Of a DNA stretch of 64,000 bases, positions 57,016-64,000 are shown piece after piece. This DNA comes from Halomonas sp. HL-48. GTDB lineage: Bacteria; Pseudomonadota; Gammaproteobacteria; Pseudomonadales; Halomonadaceae. The notes under the pieces were generated by a model that worked only from the letters and a program-made list of their open reading frames with translations, made no database searches and had not been told where the DNA came from. The number at the start of each line of letters is the position of its first letter. The first letter of the stretch is position 1. Both the position numbers and the translations under genes were made by a program. Where the stretch lies: the NCBI RefSeq assembly GCF_001314875.1, contig NZ_LJZS01000010.1, forward strand, positions 62,001 through 126,000, written 5' to 3'.

Positions 57016-58926
57016 TCAGCTCTCCGCCACTGCCTCATCTTTGATATCAACCGCGTGAGGGGCTACGCGCCTGAAGGGATTACAGGTGGCGCTGGTTCCA
57101 AAGGGCATGCTACCCGGCCCGCCGGCACGCTCGATAATCGGCGCAATAAGGCGCTTGTAAGGCCACTGTTCCCGCTCGAACAGCTGCTCGCGGAGCATGT
57201 CACGATCGTGTTGCTCAAAAGGCAGCGTATTGATCTGCTCTTCAAGGCGCGTCGCCATCACCTGCCAAAGGTCGCGTGCAGAAAGCCGATAATAGTTGGC
57301 AAGATTGTCGATGATTGCGCGAAGATTGACCTGGATGGCCAGGGTCTGCAACCAGAACAGCAGGTCTTTGAGGCTATCATGATAGAGCGTATTGGCATGT
57401 CCCGGCTTGATGCGATAGCACGGGTCCTGCATGCCATGCTGCTCCAGGCGTTCCACGCTAATACGCAGCGAGTCGTGGTCGCGCAGCAGCAGCCCATGAC
57501 ATTGTCCTTCCTTGAAGACCAGTACGGCATTCTGGCCATGCACTTCTGCCAGCATGCCCAGCCGCAGCATGCGCAGGTTGATGTCGAAGAAACGGTTGCA
57601 AAGCTCCCCAAATAGCCGTATCACCGTTGCCCCACTCGCCGCGAGGCCCCGTTGCGCCAGCCAGTCATCAAACACATGATGCTCGTTGGCCGGTAGCGGC
57701 GTGCCCAGCGTAGCCATAGGAACCAAACGTGCGCTTGGGTCTTGCAGTAGCGCGCTTGGATAGCTGCGCACCATGGCCGATAGATGGCGTGGCGCTTCAT
57801 CAAACAGCGTGGCCTCTTCTGGCATATAGGCCCACCACTTGCTCTCGTCGCACAGGTAAAGCCTCTCGCCAAGCTCGGCATCCAGCTGTATGGCTTGCTT
57901 TAGTAGCCGTTCGCTGAGATCACCATTCACCATTTTGACGGCAGGCAGATAGCGTGAGGCTCCCAGAGAGTGGATCGCCATGGGTAGCTTCAGAAAATGG
58001 GGGCTTGCCGTTGTCGGAGCCAATGAACGCAGCGAAGAGGTTGCAAGCCAAGGCTCGGTAACCGCTGAAAGCGAAACGCACTCGCCTGCATCAAAGGCTT
58101 CCTGCAGCCAGTGAGGTAGCGCATGCTCATGCTGCCAAGGGTGCACGGGGATGGCGGTATGTGTGTGCGCTAACCCTTTTGCTGCCATCTCACGCTCCAG
58201 CGCCTGGCCATGCTCATCGCCTGCCAGCCATTGAATTGGGGCAGCGCAGTTCTCGTTGACACCCGCCCCGGTGATTATCCGGCTGGTCTTGATCGCTACC
58301 CAGCGCAGTTGGATCGGGTTATTGAACTCGGCCATATAGGCGCGATACTCCGCCTCACGGAGCCCTTGCTTGGCTTTTGCGGTAGGATGATAGGGGCGGT
58401 CCAGAAGCGATGCCCACTGCTCCATAACGGCAAAGTGTCTGGGCGTGGTTAGCTGGTGCAAACCTTGCGTTTCCACTTGGTGATCCACAGAGCTTTCAGC
58501 CTGCCAGAGGCTGTCGGCTAGCGCCTGAAGAAACACCAACTGTCCCTGATTCAAGTCCTCGTCGTCGGTTATGGCGCAAAAGAGGCGTCGAGTGAACTCA
58601 ACAGGATCCAGCGCATGCCCCTGGCAGTTTTCTTGGTTTAGCAGCATCACCGGTGTTTGCGGCACCTTCTCCCAGGTCTGAGTAATGCCGGGCTGCAGCA
58701 GCATAATCACGCTATGCTGTTGATCCTGCGGCCAGCGCCATAGCCGCTTTGATGAGTCGTACTGACACGTATTCAACACGGATAACTGGGTGAGCAGCTC
58801 TTCGGCATGCGCGGTGTTGATCCACTCGGCATTAAGCTTATCCAGCAGGCCTTCAACCAGTAATCCATCTATCAGGGCCTGCATGATCAGCTGCTGGGAA
58901 TAGCGTTTGGCATCAAGGGATTGCAT
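57016..58926 (-). CDS. NIS siderophore synthetase, IucA/IucC family (SbnC-like)
   Basis: HPTAKAKQGLREAEYRAYMAEFNNPIQLRWVA; IPVHPWQHEHALP; FLKLPMAIHSLGASRYLPAVKMVNG; VHGQNAVLVFKEGQCHGLLLRDHDSLR. Confidence 0.92.
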   Translation of the reverse strand: MQSLDAKRYSQQLIMQALIDGLLVEGLLDKLNAEWINTAHAEELLTQLSVLNTCQYDSSKRLWRWPQDQQHSVIMLLQPGITQTWEKVPQTPVMLLNQENCQGHALDPVEFTRRLFCAITDDEDLNQGQLVFLQALADSLWQAESSVDHQVETQGLHQLTTPRHFAVMEQWASLLDRPYHPTAKAKQGLREAEYRAYMAEFNNPIQLRWVAIKTSRIITGAGVNENCAAPIQWLAGDEHGQALEREMAAKGLAHTHTAIPVHPWQHEHALPHWLQEAFDAGECVSLSAVTEPWLATSSLRSLAPTTASPHFLKLPMAIHSLGASRYLPAVKMVNGDLSERLLKQAIQLDAELGERLYLCDESKWWAYMPEEATLFDEAPRHLSAMVRSYPSALLQDPSARLVPMATLGTPLPANEHHVFDDWLAQRGLAASGATVIRLFGELCNRFFDINLRMLRLGMLAEVHGQNAVLVFKEGQCHGLLLRDHDSLRISVERLEQHGMQDPCYRIKPGHANTLYHDSLKDLLFWLQTLAIQVNLRAIIDNLANYYRLSARDLWQVMATRLEEQINTLPFEQHDRDMLREQLFEREQWPYKRLIAPIIERAGGPGSMPFGTSATCNPFRRVAPHAVDIKDEAVAES

Positions 58927-58983
58927 GATAGCGAGCTCCAAAAATTATGAGTGCGGATAGTTGGCGAGACCTCATTAAACGGA

Positions 58984-59757
58984 TCACGACGTGGGGGCCC
59001 TGGCCTCACCGAGGCGCGTTTGCAGGGCGCGAAAGGCAATCCCCCGCTCATCGCCCAACATGAAGGCGCCAACCCCTTTTGCCCGCCACCTCTCCTGCGC
59101 TTTCGGTTGGCGCAGAAAGGCGCAGTAGGGAATCCCGTACTCCCATGCCCTGCGCTGAACCGTTTCCAGGGCATCAATAACGTCGGCATGCTCTGGCTGC
59201 CATGTCACTCCCATGGACTGGGAGAGATCAGCCGCGCCTTCCAGCACCATATCGAGCCCTGGCACCGCACAAATTTCATCGATATTCGCCACACCGCGAC
59301 GGCTTTCAAGCATGGCGATCAGCATGATTTCCCGGTTCGCCTGAACGACGTAGTCCGCAAGCGAGCTTTTGCCAAACCCGCCGGGGCGTCCGGCATTGAG
59401 GCTGCGCTGCCCTTCTGGCGCGTATTTGCAGGCGGCGACAGCCTGGGCCAGGGTATCGGCGTCTTCCACATTAGGCAGCACGATACCCTGGGCCCCACCA
59501 TCCAACAGGCGCAGCAGTGTTTTGGGGTGGGCATCGGCAACGCGCACCAGCGGCGTCAACGCGTAACTTTCGGCGGTACGAATCATGTGCTCGATGGTTT
59601 CCGGGTTGATCAGCACGTGCTCGGTATCAATGACCACGAAGTCAAAGCCTGCCTCACCAATCAGTTCTATCGAGGCCGCCGAAGGTATCGAGGCCATAAC
59701 ACCGTAGACCTCCCGCCCTTCTGCAAGCGCCCGCTTGAGTCGGTTGGTTCTCAGCAT
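58984..59757 (-). CDS. sbnG: SbnG-like siderophore-associated citrate synthase (HpcH/HpaI aldolase family)
   Basis: AGFDFVVIDTEHVLINPETIEHMIRTAESYALTPLVRV...DGGAQGIVLPNVEDADT...GLDMVLEGAADLSQSMGVTWQ closely resembles S. aureus SbnG. Confidence 0.85.
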   Translation of the reverse strand: MLRTNRLKRALAEGREVYGVMASIPSAASIELIGEAGFDFVVIDTEHVLINPETIEHMIRTAESYALTPLVRVADAHPKTLLRLLDGGAQGIVLPNVEDADTLAQAVAACKYAPEGQRSLNAGRPGGFGKSSLADYVVQANREIMLIAMLESRRGVANIDEICAVPGLDMVLEGAADLSQSMGVTWQPEHADVIDALETVQRRAWEYGIPYCAFLRQPKAQERWRAKGVGAFMLGDERGIAFRALQTRLGEARAPTS

Positions 59758-61607
59758 AGAGCCTCCCGCGATTCGGCATAGGCGGCCAACGGGTTGGGGA
59801 CCTGCTTGACCTGTGGCCGCTCGTCCCCAAACAGGCGGCGTCGCGTCAGGGCCTCTACCTCCCATTCTGGCGCAAACACATCGAAGCACTGGTAGCGCTC
59901 GGCGTGCTCAGGATGAGCGCGCTGGTACTCTCTGATGACGCCAGCAGTCATTGCCCAGAACCGAGACTCCTCCAGACCGAAATGGCGCTGCAGGAAAATC
60001 GCCATTTCGGCCAGCGCAATAAAGAAGAAGGCATCACAGGAGTAGTCACGTACGGCGGCCAGATCGTCGGTCACGATAAAGGAGTTACGATTAAGGGCAG
60101 CATGGCTCGCAGGCACCGGCTCAAGCGCAGGGGCCAGTTCAGGCCTGGCCAGTTGGCCGGTACTAAAACGAACACCATCGTGGAAATCTTTTAGCGCCAC
60201 TCTGGTCGGCCAGCCATCGCGATGAATGACCAGGATATTCTGGCCGTGGGACTCCATCCCGATACCTTCAGCAAACAGTAGATGGATAATCGGCAGCGTA
60301 GCCACGTGAACAAGCTGGCGCGTCCAGGCCTCCAGCCCATGATTTGCTATCCAGGGCTCAATAAAAGGGGCTGTCGGCTCGCCGGCTGGGTTTCGCATCT
60401 GCTGGCTCAGCCCGTTGAAGGGCACGGCCTGCTCGCCAGCCTGCAAAAACTGGCTGATATTCTGCCGCCAGATAGCACCGACCTTGCCATAGATATCGTG
60501 GTAGCGCGTTCGAGGAAAGGCGCGCTCATCTAGAGCCACGCCAGCCACTTCACCCAGGATCACGAAGCCCGCCGCTTGGGCAGTGCTATCGGTGTCAACA
60601 AGCTGCTGAAGCCACCGAGTAATGATCGGGCCGTTGGTCACGGTATGACGAGCCAGAATTCGCGTGCTCGACGTATTGGTAATGCTCATTGCCAGCTTGA
60701 GATAGGGCTGACTGGTATCGAGAGGAGCGAGCGTGCGAATCGACTGCTGAGGGGTATACATCGTCTCACCGCAGCCGAGCAAGGCAATCTCTCCTTTGGC
60801 AAGCTCTGGATAGAGCGCAGGCACCAGCGCATTCTCCCACTGCCATGGGTGTACCGGCATCAGCACCACATCGGCACGTGCCAACTGTCGCTGTGTGAGG
60901 TACTCCTTCAGGCTTGCCTGAACGCGAGGGCCGGCGTACTGCTCAAGACTTTCAACAGGCAGCTCGCCCTCAACGCCACCCTGGTGCGCCAGCTGGCTGG
61001 GCACCGCCAGCCATAGAACCTGAAGCGGCTGGGCAAACTCGGGGCCATAGCGCTGGTTATCCCGCAGCGAAAAACCAAGTCGTGACTTGTAGCAGGGGTG
61101 ATAGCTATGCGCATCGGTGAAGTAGTGCTCCAGGGCGTCCGCATCCAGCGATTGCGGTGCTTCGGGGCAAGCCGAGAGCGAGGACGAGGATTGAATGTCC
61201 TTGATCAGGGTCTGCTTCAGCTCGTTCACAAAGCCGGGCTGAATCGCGCCGCCGCCCAGCACACTCTCAATGTCGTCGATAAATTGCTGCAGGCTGGTGG
61301 GTTCAGGCGCCCCGTTTTGCGGAACGATGGTCAGCGAGGAGTGCTCAAGCCGGATAATCTGGAAGCTATGACACAGCCAGCCGTACACCTGATAGCAGCG
61401 GTTACCCAGGGTGATAGTGAAGAGCGTGTTACCGGCAAACGCTGGATTCGACGCTGGCAACACCTCATAACGAAGTACATCTTCAAACAGCAACGTCTGC
61501 AGAAGCTGACCAACTACGCGCTGTTCGATCCGCTGATGATGGCGCCAGCTGGCTAATGAAGCGAACGGTGTCGCTGGCGCACCAGATATGCATTCATGCG
61601 ATGACAT
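59751..61607 (-). CDS. NIS siderophore synthetase, IucA/IucC family
   Basis: HSYHPCYKSRLGFSLRDNQRYGPEFAQPLQVLWLAVP; LMPVHPWQWENALVP; LAMSITNTSSTRIL; MESHGQNILVIHRDGWPTRVALKDFHDGVR. Confidence 0.94.
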   Translation of the reverse strand: MSSHECISGAPATPFASLASWRHHQRIEQRVVGQLLQTLLFEDVLRYEVLPASNPAFAGNTLFTITLGNRCYQVYGWLCHSFQIIRLEHSSLTIVPQNGAPEPTSLQQFIDDIESVLGGGAIQPGFVNELKQTLIKDIQSSSSLSACPEAPQSLDADALEHYFTDAHSYHPCYKSRLGFSLRDNQRYGPEFAQPLQVLWLAVPSQLAHQGGVEGELPVESLEQYAGPRVQASLKEYLTQRQLARADVVLMPVHPWQWENALVPALYPELAKGEIALLGCGETMYTPQQSIRTLAPLDTSQPYLKLAMSITNTSSTRILARHTVTNGPIITRWLQQLVDTDSTAQAAGFVILGEVAGVALDERAFPRTRYHDIYGKVGAIWRQNISQFLQAGEQAVPFNGLSQQMRNPAGEPTAPFIEPWIANHGLEAWTRQLVHVATLPIIHLLFAEGIGMESHGQNILVIHRDGWPTRVALKDFHDGVRFSTGQLARPELAPALEPVPASHAALNRNSFIVTDDLAAVRDYSCDAFFFIALAEMAIFLQRHFGLEESRFWAMTAGVIREYQRAHPEHAERYQCFDVFAPEWEVEALTRRRLFGDERPQVKQVPNPLAAYAESREALC

Positions 61608-61652
61608 GGGGTACCTTCAAGACATAAATAATGGGTTAACTAAACAACCTGC

Positions 61653-62912
61653 TCACTCCACCGGCTCGCTCTGCACATGCGACGCTTCGGGAGTGGGACT
61701 CTCGGAGGCGTGCCCGACAAAAATTTGCTCAGGCCGGGGATGGCAGAGAAAGTCCGCGTGGGAGATGTTGTAGCCATAGGCGCCCGCCAGCGGCAGCACC
61801 AGCAGATCGCCAATGGCGACACCGCGCAGCGGCTGATGCCGACTCAGCACATCCTTGGGCGTACATAGCTGACCGACGACCGTCCACGGCCGGTACTCTG
61901 CCTGGTTAGGCTGGTTAGCGCTGCGCGGAAGGTGAATGACCGGATGATCGTGGGCTTGAGCCGCCGGCAAACGAAACTGATGGGTACCGCCACGACAGAC
62001 CAGGAAACCTTCGCCGTGGCTAATCTTGGTATCCATCACCTCGACTACGTAGTAGCCACAAAAAGCGGAAAGAAACCGGCCGATTTCAAAGCGCACCCGC
62101 GGCGGCTCGTGCATAGCTTCCAGTTGCTGTTCAAGGGAGCTGCACAGGTCGGGCCAGTCAAACTGCTGCGCTGGCTGGAGGTAGTTCACGCCGATACCGC
62201 CTCCCACGTTAAGCTGGGTGAGCTGCTCGGGCTTGCTCGCTAACGCTCGCCAACGCGGCCAGCACTGCAAATAGAAACTCAATAGCCGTTGATGCCGCTG
62301 CTCACATTTCTGATGCGACATGGCATGGATATGAAAGCCGCGCAGCGATAGATTGGGCGCACTATCCACGGCGGTAACGGCCTCTGCCAACTGCGCTTCA
62401 TCAATACCAAAGGGCGAGGCAGTGCCAGCCATTTTCAACCGGCTTGAGAGCTCGTCCGGCAGTGTGGGGTTGATGCGCAGCAGCACCGGCTGGGTGCGCT
62501 GGATCGATGCCGCTATCGTTTGCAGGCGAGCAATTTCGCCAATGCTTTCGATATGAAAGGCCTCCACCCCTTGCAGCATCGCATGGCGCATGTCGGAGTC
62601 TAGCTTTCCAGGCCCTGACAGGACCCACGGGCGCGGCGTTGCGCTGTTGCAGGCGCGCTCAATTTCTCCACCGGATGACAGCTCAAACCCATCGACAACA
62701 GGGGCCAGCGTATCAATGATGGCGGCTTCGCTATTGGCCTTTATTGCGTAGTACAGCTCGACGTTTGCTGGCAGCGCTGCCTTGACCGCACGGCCATGGG
62801 CGGCAAGCGCAGGCAGGTCATAAAAGAAGGCCGCCACGGGGTCACTGCATTGCCGCTGATGTTCTTCAATGGCAGCAAGCACGTGAACAGGCATCGTGGT
62901 CTGCTCAGCCAT
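61653..62912 (-). CDS. PLP-dependent fold-III decarboxylase (SbnH/PvsE/LysA-like)
   Basis: FFYDLPALAAHGRAVKAALPANVELYYAIKANSEAAIIDTLAPVVDGFELSSGGEI; LSLRGFHIHAMSH; NVGGGIGVNY. Confidence 0.92.
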   Translation of the reverse strand: MAEQTTMPVHVLAAIEEHQRQCSDPVAAFFYDLPALAAHGRAVKAALPANVELYYAIKANSEAAIIDTLAPVVDGFELSSGGEIERACNSATPRPWVLSGPGKLDSDMRHAMLQGVEAFHIESIGEIARLQTIAASIQRTQPVLLRINPTLPDELSSRLKMAGTASPFGIDEAQLAEAVTAVDSAPNLSLRGFHIHAMSHQKCEQRHQRLLSFYLQCWPRWRALASKPEQLTQLNVGGGIGVNYLQPAQQFDWPDLCSSLEQQLEAMHEPPRVRFEIGRFLSAFCGYYVVEVMDTKISHGEGFLVCRGGTHQFRLPAAQAHDHPVIHLPRSANQPNQAEYRPWTVVGQLCTPKDVLSRHQPLRGVAIGDLLVLPLAGAYGYNISHADFLCHPRPEQIFVGHASESPTPEASHVQSEPVE

Positions 62913-64000
62913 AAGCCACCTCCCGCCCCATGACCCGGTTTAGCTGCCATGGACTAGGCAGCAACACGTACTCGGCCTGGCGGTCGGGCTTGGCCATCAG
63001 CCGCAGTTTGAAGTTGGTTTTACACGGCAGGCTGCCCCCCTTCAGCAAGGCGTCCAGCTCGGGCGCCGCTACATCCAGCGTTTTCCTCACGCGGAGCAGC
63101 TCTTCCAGGGTGTCCTCCCATAGCAGATCGGCCAAAGCCGGTCGCTGCCAGCTTAGAGCGAGGATCGCCTCGGCAATATGGTTGACCAACAGGCAGTAGG
63201 CGATCCGGCTCCAGCCCTGCTCGCGGCTGTAGATCATCGACGCCTCAACGCGAGGATCAAGGGCTTCGCCCGCCAGCCAGTCAACGCCCTTGTCACTGGT
63301 CAGCTTGACCCCTTCAAAATCTCGCAGCAGCATCTTTTGCGGTTCGCCTTGCGCATGGATTAGCACACAGTTCTGCAGATGCGGCTCCATGACGACGCCA
63401 TGCCGAAAGAACAGCCCCATGACCGGGGCCACCAGTGTGCGTAAATATGCCTGGAACCAGTGCCGCACCCGGTGTTCCGTCGGTAGGGTTTCCTGTTGGG
63501 CGGAGGTCATCGCGCCATCAATGAAGGGCAGTATCATTGGCGCCAGCCGCGCATCGCGGGCAAACAGCGTTGCGCTTAGCAGGCAGTTCTGTGAAGCGTA
63601 GCGCTGGCAGAAGTTCTCCCTCAGAATCACCCCGGTCTGTTCACGGAACCAGCGCTTCTGCTCCTCATCACCGTTTACCGGCTGCCAGTGTATGGTGGCG
63701 GGCTCCTGTGCCACGTAGAGCGCTTCCAGCGCGTTGTCTTTGCGCTGAAGAAGTCGATGCATGATGCGATCAATAATCAGCGTGCTTTCCTGCTCGTACC
63801 AGGCATTCTTGCGCACACAGTTGGTAATACGGACGTTCAGCGAGCCTTTTATGAACCAGGGTTGTCCATCGACATACCAAGTGCGCATGGAGGCAGTCGG
63901 AGCAGCCTGCCAACCCGTCTTGCCAAGATCGCCAATGACGCCCTCCTTTATCATCTCGGCTACCCTGGCGTCCTGCTTGAACAGCGCCGCCTGAACCGGA
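62905..64000 (-). CDS. NIS siderophore synthetase, IucA/IucC family, N-terminus beyond window end
   Basis: Frame open to base 64000 (PVQAALFKQDARVAEMIKEG...); MRTWYVDGQPWFIKGSLNVRITNCVRKN; VVMEPHLQNCVLIHAQGEPQKMLLRDFEGVKL. Confidence 0.9.
   Translation of the reverse strand, partial: PVQAALFKQDARVAEMIKEGVIGDLGKTGWQAAPTASMRTWYVDGQPWFIKGSLNVRITNCVRKNAWYEQESTLIIDRIMHRLLQRKDNALEALYVAQEPATIHWQPVNGDEEQKRWFREQTGVILRENFCQRYASQNCLLSATLFARDARLAPMILPFIDGAMTSAQQETLPTEHRVRHWFQAYLRTLVAPVMGLFFRHGVVMEPHLQNCVLIHAQGEPQKMLLRDFEGVKLTSDKGVDWLAGEALDPRVEASMIYSREQGWSRIAYCLLVNHIAEAILALSWQRPALADLLWEDTLEELLRVRKTLDVAAPELDALLKGGSLPCKTNFKLRLMAKPDRQAEYVLLPSPWQLNRVMGREVAYG

Noticed and set aside
58951-59781. 276-aa plus-strand ORF
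   Set aside because: Antisense to the SbnG-like gene; no family motifs.
1-64000. CRISPR arrays, prophage, transposons, integrons, toxin-antitoxin or known defence systems
   Set aside because: No regularly spaced repeats, transposase/integrase signatures or defence-system domain combinations were seen; the only tandem repeat found is the 3 x 15 bp one at 39.96 kb.

Overview
A 64-kb gammaproteobacterial chromosomal window that looks like Halomonas or a relative (inferred from gene content and acidic, GC-rich coding). No rRNA, tRNA, CRISPR array, transposase or prophage was recognised. Main blocks: (1) assimilatory nitrate/nitrite locus at 2.1-12.3 kb: PP2C/Ser-Thr kinase, cobA, nasA on the minus strand, divergent from an FAD reductase, nirB and nirD on the plus strand. 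The intergenic region has a putative sigma54/NtrC promoter and a leader with two identical hexaloop (AATGGC) hairpins overlapping an intrinsic terminator, which is an ANTAR/NasT-type attenuator architecture. (2) Transporters, a MocR regulator, speG, an FAD oxidase, ltaE, and two unannotated tandem paralogous micro-ORFs at 18.6-19.15 kb. (3) Siderophore utilisation locus at 22.9-30 kb: PvdE-like exporter, FhuF, fused FhuB, SIP, a decayed cytochrome b561 and FhuC, with no binding protein. (4) Imelysin/di-heme iron locus at 30.2-35.2 kb. (5) PQQ-dependent membrane dehydrogenase convergent with a YncD/PqqU-like TonB receptor at 44-49 kb. (6) NIS siderophore region at 51.8-64 kb: MFS exporter, binding protein and two permeases without an ATPase, and an RraA-like protein, convergent with a staphyloferrin-B-like biosynthetic operon (three IucA/IucC synthetases, SbnG-type citrate synthase, PLP decarboxylase) that runs off the window end. 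All assignments come from reading the sequence and remembered family motifs; no database search was run.
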